Shown: piece after piece, positions 9,740-20,813 of the stretch
How positions within the stretch are numbered: the first letter of the stretch is position 1
Layout: each line of letters begins with the position of its first letter
Assembly: GCA_903813345.2 (NCBI GenBank)
Contig: CAIIXF020000289.1
Span: 1-25,000, forward strand
Length of the DNA: 25,000 nt
Direction of reading: 5' to 3'
Source: Owenia fusiformis
Lineage: Eukaryota > Annelida > Polychaeta > Sabellida > Oweniidae
Notes under the pieces: model-generated
Database searches by the model: none
Told to the model about the DNA's origin: nothing
Seen by the model: only the letters and a program-made list of their open reading frames with translations
Translations under genes and position numbers: made by a program

Positions 9740-12700
9740 CTATGGAATCAAAGGAATGTGTTCTCCGGGTATCTCATCTTTGGACTTACAACAGAACTTT
9801 GTTGTAAGTTGATATAAGGCCAGAAGCAGTGCGCATGAAGCTCCCGCAAGACCCATAATAAATGATGTCCATGGGAAACCTACTTTATCTAGTAAAAGTC
9901 CGCCTCCAATGGGACCCGCAAATCCTCTGAAAATAATTATAAATTTTAGAAGAAAAAATTATTCGACAGTAAGTGGATACACTGATTTATTCCTGACCAG
10001 TTATTGAGCAAACATTTTACCTGGAGCAACAATTTGCGGTTGGGTTATTCAAGCTATGGACTTTTGGGATAAACTCTGTTACTTCTTGCTCAACCGAAAT
10101 AATCAGAGGTTTACATACAAAAGACAATTAGTCTCGGTTTGGAGAACAATCTACTGGGCTAAAAATTATTTTCATGAAAAATATAGAAATAACACCCAAA
10201 TTAAATTATGAATATTCAAAAGAGGATATTATACAATATGTAAAAATATCAAAATTGTCCGAAGCAGTCCGTGCAGTAGACTGATGAACTTCGTTCTGTA
10301 AATCGAAACTTGTCTGTTAAAGATGATTCTCAAAAATTAGTATGTTTTCTTTTGAGACATTGCTACGTTCTATTTAACCTATGACACCATGCGCATCTAA
10401 CAAAAAGAAAATAATACACCATACTTGGCTCACATGGTAGCATATTTTCAAAGTTGTAGACGTTTTCAATTTTTTCAAGAGCGCATTATTAGATTTCTAA
10501 ACTTATGGCAAACTTAAGTAGCAACCATTTAAAATTTGGTTGATATTTTGCAATCTAATTACTCTAATGCGAGAAGGTAGTTACCACTTTCGCCACCAGG
10601 TGATTGATTCACTGTATGTATGTAGTGGTTCACTTTCATGTTACCCTTATGTATCTGATAGTAATACAAATTACAATGTGTCCAGTAAAATAATTACCTG
10701 CCCAGTACAAGAAGCTAGATATTTCACTTTCTGTGATTTTACAAAATGGGGTCTACATGAGGACCTCTGGCCCTTTCCACTAATCTTCTTTTTTTAAACA
10801 TCATATTTCCTTGTGAGCAGGCTAATGCTCATGATTGTCAAGTGATACACGTGCAGTGCTTTGTTTATATCAATATTTCAATAATTTAGATGCGAGTACA
10901 GCTGTAGGAGTGTAGGTAGTTACCAGTTTCACCACCAGGTGGCTCATTCGGGTCAGATAGCATGACAGGTATAGTAGAAAGATAAGATTCTTTGTGATAC
11001 ATGTTCTACAATTAATTTATAAATGAAAAGTTCTCCATAAAGTTTACGTTGACCAATAGAGAAGCGGCTTTTTTATGGTAGCTTTTTAATGACGCAATTA
11101 GCCGCGTAATTAAAAGCCAATGGGAATACAGCCCATTCAAATGACGTTTTCAACTTGGTACCATCTATGTACATGTAGGTAGAATGTCTAGTCAAACAAA
11201 ACTAACTTACATAGGATTAAATTTTTATCACTACATTTTGAAATTGGAAATCTGATCTGTCTTACCCAATAGAAAAAGCTGACGTGTAAAGTCCTGAAGT
11301 TATTCCATAAGTTTTAATATTGTCAGGGTATCCACTTTCACTGAAAAAGAAAAAAGAAAAAAATAATGTTATAACTAATTAAAGCCCGACTATATTCTAT
11401 ACATGATGCATAAAAAGATCAAAGGATATAGTGAATTTCTCTATAGTAATTTTCCATTGTGATTGGGCTGGTTCCAAGCCACCATGGTTATTTTTAGGAT
11501 TCCTCTCAGATTCAAAGCAAATGTATCATATTTTTCTTTGAAAAACCAAATAGCGAATATAAAGTCCGGATATAAGTAATATAATACAAATATATCCTTT
11601 TGAACAAAATGAATTTTGAATTTTCTAAGATATGTTGTTGAAACAGGTAGGTGGGTGGAGGGACGGCCGACAGACAGATAAAGAAGAACATCTCACTTAC
11701 AATGCTGCAACCAAAAGTTCCTGAAGTTGCGGGACTAGAAGATTAGAAATACCTAAGCCTAGCACTGCATAGCCTACAACATTCAACCAGAGTGATTCCC
11801 TAAAATAATACAAGCAATAAATAAAACAAGGTTTTCCAGGTATCAATTTCCGGCTGTCGACTGACGATTTGGTTGTTATTTCATGGCCAACCCATCTAAA
11901 TATGAATAGTACCAGTAGATTCATATTCATGTTTAAATGAGTTGTCCATAACCCTTGAATCAAGCCACTGAAATACTGACTCTAAGCTCTAAATGACCAA
12001 TCAATAGGAATAATCTTTATGTAGCGATCCGATTTGCTCTAAATATGTCACTTACATTGGTAGAGGCAGAAATGGCACTGGCCCTATTAATGAAAATGAT
12101 ACTAAAACCAGCATTCCTCCTAAAGCCATCGAACTTTTACACCAGCCCTATAGAAAATATCAAAGAATGAAAATGTCAATTTTTTAGTCAGCATACATTT
12201 AAAGAACTTTTTAAACTAATTTCACATAAAAAAGGTATTCATATTGATAAAAAAGGGTCCCAAACTTCCCTACCCTAGCTATTCATCTTTAAATGAGTTA
12301 CCCATAAAATACAGTGTGTCCATGAGAAAAGTATACCCAACAAAAGTGGTTTACTTGAATCCTGAGTTATAATTCTGCAATTCATTGGAGGAGTCAAAGT
12401 CTAGTTTGTTTTTAATCAAAGGATACCTAGATCATTATGTAACTGACTGATTACGACAATGATGAAAGGAGGTAAAACTAGTACGATGCAAAGTTATTTT
12501 CCTGTGTGCCAATCGATGTGCTAGTATTCTTTTCCTGTTAGATAATCTTTAAGGTCAAGGTCTCATAATGGACTAGATTAGGGGCTGAGTAACTCTCTCC
12601 TATGTAATTTTGATATAAAGCTTAACTAACAAAGTTAGTTTCACAGATTATTGAGAGATTGTTGAATGACTGTAAGCCAACTTCAGGGCCCGGTGTTACA

Positions 12701-15700
12701 CATGTACCTTTTTGTCCATGATGTAGCCAATGAAGGGGGCTGTTAAGGCATACACCGCTGGTGCCACAAGGAACACAAGGCCAACCAAGAGTGGACTTAA
12801 ATGGAACTGGAATAAATAGTCATAAAATCTGGTCATCACATTACAGTTGAGTCATTGGCAGTGTCTGATTAATGCTTGCCAAACAAGGTGACACAAAAAT
12901 GCCACCCACATGTGCCTAATACTGCCTAATTTCTTTTTCTGCAGGACGTCTGACTTGTCCTCTAGCACATGAAAACTAAGCTCCATAGAGCAACTCCAAA
13001 AGAAGTTTAAGATGACCAGCCAATTAATTGCACTTTCATGAGCGTTACAAGATGTGCTCTACTTACAGGGAAAATGTCAATTTAATAGAATACAAGATGA
13101 TATAGTTGTCATCAGAACTTATTTACTAAGTTATGTAACAAAAGGTGGATGGCATTTGATTTAGAATCCAAAATCCAGGTGTGCCTGCAAAATAAAGGAC
13201 ATTTAGAGAACATCTTTTAACGCACATAAAGGTGCATCTTGTTGAACTATTCATCTAAAAGCTGTTGTGAAGGTGCTTCATAGAGCCTAAGTTCAATGTG
13301 CTAAAGAACAAGTCAGATATGCAGAAAACAAGTGAGTGAGTGGCATTTTTGTGTCGCCCTCTACATCCATGTATGAGATGTGATTATGAATTAGAATCTA
13401 ATTCTATCAATTTTTGCAAAGGACCGCGAGTTGTATGCAGAATGAGTTTATTCATGCATTTCGCTAAAATGATTTTCATCCAAAAAGTGTTATTGACTAT
13501 AAGATTACACCATATAATCCCATGCCAAATTATTGCTTATGTTCAAAGATAATCTATGGATTAACACCCAGTTATTCACTTTTCAAATTTCAGAGGGCCT
13601 TGACTTATTGATAATCAATGTTTTTCAATAAGGTAAATGCTATAAGATTAAGAGACAATGATGCAGAATAATGCAGGACGCATTTATATTACAAAGGGTC
13701 AATCGATTGCTTGATATAAAAACCAAAGACCTATAATCATAAGGGGATAAATCCCAATCTGCTCTGTACTTACTGGTTTTAAATGCAAAGAATATGCAAC
13801 ATCTAAGAAACCAAGAGTGAGTGCTCCCACAAATATAATGTAATACACTATGAATGTGATAGGCATCTTGAACAATGACAACATGGACCCCTGCATATTG
13901 GCTATATCTGAAAATGAGAGGATTTCAACTTGTTACTGGCAATTAATTAGTCGTACATTGCACTTTTAAGTGATGTCCGTTCTGTGGTATTCAAGCAGTA
14001 TTGTAAAAGTAGGTCTTTAGATGCGTTTAATTAAGTGAGATACCGTGCTATTCCAGAAAACCTAGATCTGATAATTGGCTGAAGTTTTAGGTGAAAAATC
14101 ATACGAATAAAGAAAATATTTTTAAGGCTTTGCAATTGCCTTACGCCAGGCTAAAGTTGGATTTTCGATTATGTAATTTCGAACTGTAGAAAACTGCCAC
14201 TTCTTGAAATGTTGCGTAACTAAGCTGGGTGGTGTCACACTAACCACGAGGCCATGAGTTCTAGACGCGTGTTCTCCCCTCGTTTATTTATCTTATGAAA
14301 ATAACTATTTTCAAATTACCAGTTTTTAGTACATTCTTTACATAGCAAGGTTTTCTGAAAATCTTTAAGGCCAAATAATGACTCTAACCTAGTTTTCTAG
14401 CCACAGACACGAATATACCTACATTATGTAATAATTACAAGCAGTCTAATTTATTTCAAATGACTCACTTTGGGGTGGTGGGAGCAGCCAGATGCACAGT
14501 ATTGCCATACACATGACTACACCTCCTAAGACTAAGAAGGGGAGCTTAAATCCACCAGCCTATAAAATTAAACAAAACCATTCAATGCAGCTTCCTTTGT
14601 TCACAGTTGACTTACAATTGTTATGCCATAAAATAAAAGTCCCTGGGATATAAATGATATGAGATGAAGATAAGATATAGAGCTATGAAACAGTTCACGG
14701 GTGTTGTGCATACATGTGCAACCCAGCTTATATCCCTAGAACATGTCATCCATTTTCATTTAAAGTACCATGGAAGTTACAGGTGTATATGTTAGGCAAA
14801 TGCATTGTCTTCAGGAAAAGTACTCAGCGATATTAAATGATTTGAACTTTAAGACAGATAAGGTACATACACCCCGCATCATGGTTATTCTGATTTCAAA
14901 CCTCTTTTTCAATGTTTAATGCATCATTACGTTGCACTTTGAGACACTGTGCTCAGGGTAATAAGGAAAACCAATGCAATCAAAATTTTCAGCTTAATTT
15001 TGGTCACCTTTAAAACCGCTGAATAAATGGATTTTCTTTTTAAGAGGTTTCAAAATTCAACACAACAGACCTGATATAATGCACCACCGACAACGGGGCC
15101 TATCATCTGCCCCACTCCATAACATGTCTCAAGTATACCCTAGAATATTAAAGTTCATGATGTTATATTCATATTTATGATGCCAAATCATTGTGTCATC
15201 CAGTTAGCAGTAAGCAAACAAAAATAAAACAATAATTATAAATAGAATATAACCCCGGTCCCTGGTACAACACATTTTAAGTGAATGACAAAGCCCAAAG
15301 CCAGAAGGGCGAATTGAACAGATTGAACATTGTACTTACAAACATGGTAGATACCCTGTCAGGGAATGTAAATGACATGATAGCAAATACTGCTGTAGTG
15401 CATGCACTGGTTCCGAGAGCTTCTAGAGTGCGTACTGCTACACACAAAACAACATAAACCAGTCCACCAGGAGACTCATCCAGAAATCTGCAGCAGAAAA
15501 ACAAATAATGAATACTACAACTTTGATTTGATGTGAAATTAAAAATATGATGACGTTCTAAAATAAAATGGTACACCGTGTAGAATGGCTATGGAAGAAA
15601 TAAAAGCAAGAGTTCTGTGCTCATAATTACAGCATACAAAGTACGTTTTTTGATAGAACACTAGCTTAGGGGGAGCACCGTGTACCTACCCAAATATCAC

Positions 15701-16541
15701 ACTGCATCCCCCAGCTACAAACAGTCCTGCGACTAACATAAACTTGGCTCCTATCCTAGTTAGCTACATAAACCAAAGCAAAAACGAGCTTACATTTCAA
15801 CTTATTGGAGCGTGAAGATCCAATGAACTATTTATTGACCACTGATTGAAGATTTAGATGACCCGTAATGGATCATTCATTTCATATATCAGAAACACAT
15901 TGGCATGTATAATGTTACAGCTTGCCTTTAATCGATAAATTGACATTTTCATTGAAATTTTTGATTCTCAGGTTCTTCCATGCAGATAATAGAGAGTTTT
16001 AGCTTGTATACACTTTTAAATGAACTTTACTCACAATTGCTCCAAAGAACGGTGAAGTTAGAAACACAACAATTGCATATATTCCAAAGATGAAGCCTGT
16101 CATTGTTTCTGAAGCTCCTTTCTTGTTGGCCTGTAAAAACACATATGGCCTTAAAGTGGCCGACAACGTATAAATACTGCGCATGCACCCATGCATGGCT
16201 AAACTATAAATGTGATGTGATTAGTCCCATGTGATAAGTCCCATTTTAGAAGAAAAGCTATAGAATCTTACTTCCTGTGGAAAGAACGGTCCGAGCATGG
16301 AGTAGTAGGCTCCTAGGAATAAATAACAAACATAAAGTGATACGAGGGTGAACTTCTGTTCAGTTGTCATACGCTGCGATTCAGCAGAACTATTATCAAC
16401 ATCTTTCTGGAATGCACCTGGTTCCATATTGGGAGTAAAAGGAGTCGCTGAATCATCTGTCTCGGCTTTGTTGGTTATATTTTTATTAGTTGACAAATTT
16501 TCATATTTATCATCCATTGGAGAATCACTAGCTTGTTCCAT
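9740..16541 (-). CDS. SLC18B1: SLC18B1-like vesicular polyamine-type MFS transporter, 12 coding exons, 477 aa
   Basis: Exons in transcript order: 16541-16272, 16130-16035, 15763-15690, 15487-15340, 15139-15071, 14559-14469, 13907-13774, 12806-12708, 12147-12056, 11799-11701, 11340-11266, 9926-9740. Every junction is GT/AG, phases agree, and the sum is 1434 bp with TAG at 9742-9740. Mammalian SLC18B1 (about 456 aa) is a proton-coupled vesicular polyamine exporter. The match runs end to end: GPFFPQE, KKGAS, TRIGAKFMLVAG, ETCYGVGQMIGPVVGG, LGFLDV and SIGGFAGPIGGG. Twelve helices are expected. Helix 1 is about 64-84 after a polar N-tail; Glu200 with the antiporter motif C (GxxxGPxxGG) lies in exon 5 and Asp285 in exon 7. 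The ATG is supported by an in-frame TAA 24 bp upstream. The tail ends EHIPLIP, a possible sorting signal. The gene looks intact. Substrate is inferred from family only; SLC18A-type amine transport is less likely. Confidence 0.94.
10576..10604 (+). promoter_or_regulatory. CTCF-like motif in repeat unit 1
   Basis: GGTAGTTACCACTTT is followed by CGCCACCAGGTGAT. The core at 10593-10604 (CCACCAGGTGAT) matches 10 of 12 positions of the CTCF core consensus CCASYAGRKGGC. It lies in intron 11 and is repeated, with a better core, 339 bp further on. A motif match alone does not show binding. Confidence 0.3.
10915..10943 (+). promoter_or_regulatory. CTCF-like motif in repeat unit 2 (full consensus match)
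   Basis: GGTAGTTACCAGTTT is followed by CACCACCAGGTGGC. The core CCACCAGGTGGC at 10932-10943 fits every position of CCASYAGRKGGC. The flanking 15 bp are shared with the unit at 10576. The pair may therefore come from a dispersed repeat that carries the motif. Confidence 0.4.
12890..13355. repeat. Long imperfect inverted repeat in intron 7 of the SLC18B1-like gene
   Basis: The left arm (12890 to about 13070) and right arm (about 13195 to 13355) are reverse complements. The outer ends are GACACAAAAATGCCAC and GTGGCATTTTTGTGTC-like. Both arms carry, in mirrored order, TCTGACTTGT, TAGCACAT, an AGCTCCATAGAG-like block and GCGTTACAAGATG. The arms are about 160-180 bp and the loop about 125 bp. It is a foldback element within the intron between exons 7 and 8 and would form a hairpin in the pre-mRNA. 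No coding potential was seen. Confidence 0.72.
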
Positions 16542-16642
16542 ATTGAAATCAATTAAACTAAGTTATGATGCCCCTTGTACAGTTGTAAGTAAAATACTTT
16601 TTGATTTCTCACATCTATAATCTGTACTCCAAAAGCAAGTTC
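16542..16642 (-). other. Probable 5' UTR part of exon 1 of the SLC18B1-like gene
   Basis: On the minus strand a strong 3' splice site (ATTATTTTTTCAG then GAACTTGC, AG at 16644-16643) lies 101 bp before the ATG. This suggests a non-coding first exon further upstream, within 16650-18500. In-frame TAA occurs 24 bp before the ATG. No upstream exon or promoter could be identified. Confidence 0.45.
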
Positions 16643-18597
16643 CTGAAAAAATAATTTGACAATGATTTGGGTATAAGACATTAACTCAAAGAAATTGTTA
16701 TTGGTGGGTTTAAAGAGACTCTATTGAGACTTCTCTGTGGCATTTTTTCTTTATTCCTTTTTGTTTTGAATTTTTAACACCATAACATTAACTAACTACT
16801 CAATATGCAACTTTTCACCACGTAGAATTTTAAAATATTAAGTTTGAAAATTTCATTTTTATAATGGAGCTCAATGGGAAAAACTACATAATTTGAATTA
16901 TTTTCAAACGTAGCGGCGCGATTTTGATAAAATTGACAGATATAATAAATATTGGTAAGACAAAATGTTTGATGAAAAATGAAGAAAATTCACCGTCCTG
17001 GTTACGCAAACTATAGAAAAATCTGAAATAATCATAAAAACCTGTAAAAATAGATTGAAGGGGGTGATATTCATTTTTAATGTGCCTTTCACTACTACAG
17101 GGTATGGTACTGATTTGATTTTTCAATGAAAATCATTTCTATAGTGTATAGTCAGTTTAAATAATACAATTGCTTTATTTCTTTACTGAACAGTGCAGTC
17201 ATTTATTCATTTACCAACAGTAATGCAAACTACATATTATACAGTTAGTATAATATTAAAATTCTATTAAAATTAAAGCATTGAGATGATACTTAAATAA
17301 TTACATATTATATTGATAGGCATATATTATATTATAGGATTTAAGCCAATGACTCAATGCATAGTAGATGATTAAATTTAACATATGTCCTGATTCTAGA
17401 CTATGAACGAGGGTGGTAGTCCGAATTCAAAGCCTAGACTAGAAGACATAAGTGGATTGAAGCATCCACTATTCATTGAATCATGACTTGTGCTTTAATT
17501 CAATTTCACACATTGCAAAATATTTTTTACAATTTCACTTAACAGAATGATATTTTTTCAAAGATATGTTGTACTTTTAGAATCATTTGCTTCAAAGAAT
17601 TGAACTATTTTTCGATGGAGATAAAAAATTTTGTTGTATACTTTGTTTGTAAAAATGCCAGCCATGGCTGTTCGATGGGATTTGCTACACTTTGGTGTTG
17701 CTGTTGTCTAGTTGAAGAATGGATGGACGGACAAATGGAGGGGTCTCTATAGCTTATCCCCTAATCTTCGTTGGATTGAACAATTGTGAATATGGTTTGT
17801 TGGACAAATAAAACTGATTGAATGTCTAAAAGGAAATAATGAAGTGGTAATTTATTTAAAATCATTAAAATCTCAAACATGCTTGCTTTGGTCTAGTCAC
17901 TTAATTCCTAAATGTCCCGTAATTAGTATCTATATACCTTATTAGATGCAGTGAAGGAGTTAAATCATTGGGATATGAATAAATCATGCAAAACATATTT
18001 TGTACATATTTCTCATCATTTAGGGTTACCCAGTAGTTTACAAGCTGACCTTTGCAAAATATATTTCACTTACTATCCTCATTCGCTATCACGCTATCTA
18101 GTTTCTTTCCAAATTGGCCTGGATTGCCTGGTTTATTGGTTTTAGCGAACCGACCATTTCGTCGAACCATCATTTTGCTAAGGTTGTTTGTGATGAATAT
18201 ACAATATTCAGTTATATAACTGTACAGCAACTTTATGCAAGGGAAGGTAATTGTGTGAGAGCACATAAAGTACACGAAGTATTGACCCACTTGTCTCAGT
18301 GAATCTTATAAACAGTGCATAAAGTTTTTTCTATGCAATGATTGGCTCACAGTTACTTATAGTGTAAGTTATTTTATTTCTATACAGTGTGGAATAGAGT
18401 GTATAAACGTTTACAGTTTCAAGCAGGTTTTAGTGTTTTCTGACCAATGATATATTCAGACTTATTCATTTCACGATTATGTAATACTGACCTACATATC
18501 TGTATAGCATATCTTTAAGCCTACGCAACTATGGAACGTCCCTGAATGTTTCAACTCAACCAGTCAAAATGAGGGTTTCAGCGAGGGTGTATTGACT
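16643..18597. other. Intergenic stretch, no gene recognised
   Basis: AT-rich sequence between the transporter gene and copy B. It must contain the transporter promoter, but no TATA, CpG-rich or other promoter signature stands out. The overlapping short open frames at 16884-17126 and 17951-18302 show no family resemblance. Confidence 0.5.
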
Positions 18598-18660
18598 TCA
18601 ATGGGGGATATAATAGACTTCAAGGCTGCATATCATCAAGTAGAAGTTTCACTGCTGTTC
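18598..18660 (+). pseudogene. Short reverse-transcriptase-like fragment
   Basis: The plus-strand frame beginning at 18598 reads SMGDIIDFKAAYHQVEV. DFKAAYHQVEV resembles the catalytic block A of LTR-retrotransposon reverse transcriptases (Asp, then a hydrophobic/Lys, then AYHQ). Only about 20 codons match, and no other polymerase block was found around it. It abuts the left end of copy B and is absent from the corresponding flank of copy A. It may be a retroelement relic or chance. Confidence 0.3.
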
Positions 18661-19105
18661 AAGAGGCTCTCGGGATCCAATTCACGCGAGAGAGGTACAT
18701 GTAGCAATATAAAGTTATGGAAAATTATGCAAAAAGGTTGAAGAACATTAGTCTACATGGAACAAGTTTGAATTTGAACATTAATAATGTTTTGAACATG
18801 AAAAAGTTGGGTATTGGTTTTTTTGGCCCACCCTGTAGATATGATTTATCTTCTTATCCCTATTACAAGAATCCATCTTTGCTGTGTATTGACACTTCCG
18901 AGTAGTTTATTTCGATCAATATCGTTCAACAATTAACGAAATGCAATTATTAATTTTGAGTGAATCACCGGAGATACTGAGTTACCACACCTTCTATATT
19001 ACAATATAAACGGTAACCATACCTCGTATTTTCTTAGTTTTTCCTAGTGTTAGTTATCTTGATAGTTATCTTAGTTTCCTAGTTATCTTGAACCTTGTAT
19101 TCCAG

Positions 19106-20276
19106 GGTGTTTTTGCTCTTGGTTTTGGCCGGCATTGGGTTGATGCTGTATTTTCTAGTTGGAAAATAAAGGCCAAAGAATCTGATATCTGCAGTTGGCG
19201 CATGCGCAATAGTTTTCGTGTGTTTTTCGTGTGTTTAGCACGTGTATTTTAAGTAAGCATCTATTGTATATCTTGAAATACTAGTATACATTAAGATAAT
19301 TATGAATGAAGAGAACATGGAACAATTGATAAATCATTAATAAATGACATATCCGTATTTAAACGTCGTCATACAGGCCAACAACGCATGGCCACACAAT
19401 ATGATAATATCAACACGTTTAAACGAGTCTGTTAAACAACAACAATCGAGTCTGTTAATGCAACGGCGAATATACTCGTTAGTAGTGTTAATCCTCTCCC
19501 CTTGACAAACGATCGTCTGGGTTCTATAGAATGACCCTATTTATCCAATAATTACAGTATATCATTGAAAATGTTAGAACATCAGCTTTAAGGGTCTTAC
19601 CCTCATTTTACTTTCATTCAATAGGTCACGTACATAGGTCGGAATTTAGCAACACGTACAGATGATGTTTTGTTTTTCTATAGAGATTTTAATAAATAAG
19701 CTGATGTCAATATTACCCCCTCCTCTCCTTCGCTCAAATTTGAATCCAAATATAAATGAATAAAAAAATGGCAACAGAAATATTTTTTGACCAGATCGCT
19801 TAATACAAAAATATATAACAAAATTTCTCTTTTAAGTGGAGAGGACATTCTCTTTTATCTCTTTTAGGTAGAAGGGGCTGTGATAATTCTAGATTGGCTT
19901 GCAAATCTGACACATTCTGAAGAACATGCTGTAATGTCTGGAGGATTTGCCACAGTGTGTGGGGGTACCATAGCCGTCTTTATAGCGATGGAGGTAAGTC
20001 ACTGGGGTATCTGAGGTTCACCTTAGCTCTGGTTACCCTTATCACAACCCAACAAAATGATGAAGTTAAAATATAACTGCAGAATATGAACATCAAAACA
20101 TTGAAAGATACACATAACAAAATTGGAAGCTTTACATTTTCTCAATTAATGTGCTTGAGAAAATTAACCAGCAGCTTTGTCAGTCAGGTCAAAAATCTTG
20201 ACAACATTCACTGTTTCAATTTTAGTTCTTCGAGAAATTTCATTGAAGCTTTTGCGAACGGTGCCGCCGCTATCCA
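19106..20276 (+). pseudogene. SLC28-type nucleoside transporter, broken copy (B)
   Basis: Remnants of the same exons as copy A: 19106 to about 19246 (helix, then NLISAVG), a partial exon about 19435-19487 (TTIESV, then ANILV), 19868-19993 (open 42 codons, WLANLTHSEEHAVMSGGFATV) and 20226-20276 (NFIEAFANGAAAI). The first exon has an in-frame TAA after LVGK and a 10-bp repeat of TTTTCGTGTG. The GSSFVFG exon and the start of the next are deleted. The 42-codon exon stays open with good flanking splice sites, and is closer to family consensus than A (GGFAT rather than GEFAT). C-terminal exons are absent. No product is expected. Confidence 0.82.
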
Positions 20277-20813
20277 GTGAAGACGCTAAAACATGAAAAA
20301 TTCAGAATGAGGTAATTTGAAATAAAATGTGAATGATAAGATTATATTTTTACGAAATGCCTGATAAAAAGAATCAAATAATTGTATGTAATGAACCCTC
20401 GAAAAGAATGGAATATACTTTTCGATTCTCTTACCTGCCAATTTTTATGTGAAGAAGGCATCAAAGGACCATTAGATATTCTGTTATGATACTACAGAAT
20501 ATGATGTGTGAGTTATATGGATTCTTCAATTTACGAGAGAAGTCTCTATTTATGCACCTTTACAAAACCACTGACGCAAAACTTTATGAATGAATTTGAC
20601 CTGTTAACCACATGGATAACAGTTCAATGACTTTTCAAATGAATTACAGTCACATAAACATTTAAGGTCTATGAATGACCTGAACAATAACAAATGAGGA
20701 CAATCTTAGCACTATTCTATGAATAAAACCATTTGAAAATACATTAACAAAACTGAATTTACATAGAGTTAAATTACTAAAATGGATTTGAAGCATGCAG
20801 AACTTGTTAATTA
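20277..20813. other. Non-coding part of copy B
   Basis: This matches copy A 4285-4826 with small indels and links the SLC28 remnant to the gag remnant. It would be intron or 3' flank of the original SLC28 gene. No exon resembling SLC28 was found, and the minus-strand frame at 20662-20868 has no family resemblance. Confidence 0.5.

Larger units (their letters stand above)
9927..11265 (-). other. Largest intron of the SLC18B1-like gene (intron 11)
   Basis: This 1339-bp intron separates exon 11 (ending GG, donor GTAAGA) from exon 12 (acceptor TTTTCAG). It holds the paired CTCF-like repeats at 10576-10604 and 10915-10943. It also holds a compact palindromic patch at 11064-11118, where GCGGCT pairs with AGCCGC, GCTTTTTAAT pairs with ATTAAAAGC, and CCAAT sits on both sides. 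The open frame at 10540-10797 overlaps the first CTCF-like repeat and has no recognisable relative. Confidence 0.6.

Noticed and set aside
9740-16541. Assignment of the transporter as a vesicular monoamine or acetylcholine transporter (SLC18A)
   Set aside because: The large glycosylated lumenal loop between helices 1 and 2 is absent, and the sequence follows SLC18B1 block by block, for example KKGAS after PFFPQE and the GFLD motif.
16348-16620. Plus-strand 90-codon open frame
   Set aside because: It is antisense to coding exon 1 and 5' UTR of the SLC18B1-like gene and is a shadow of it.
17951-18302. Three overlapping short open frames on both strands
   Set aside because: They contradict one another, show no splice or family support, and lie in AT-rich intergenic DNA.
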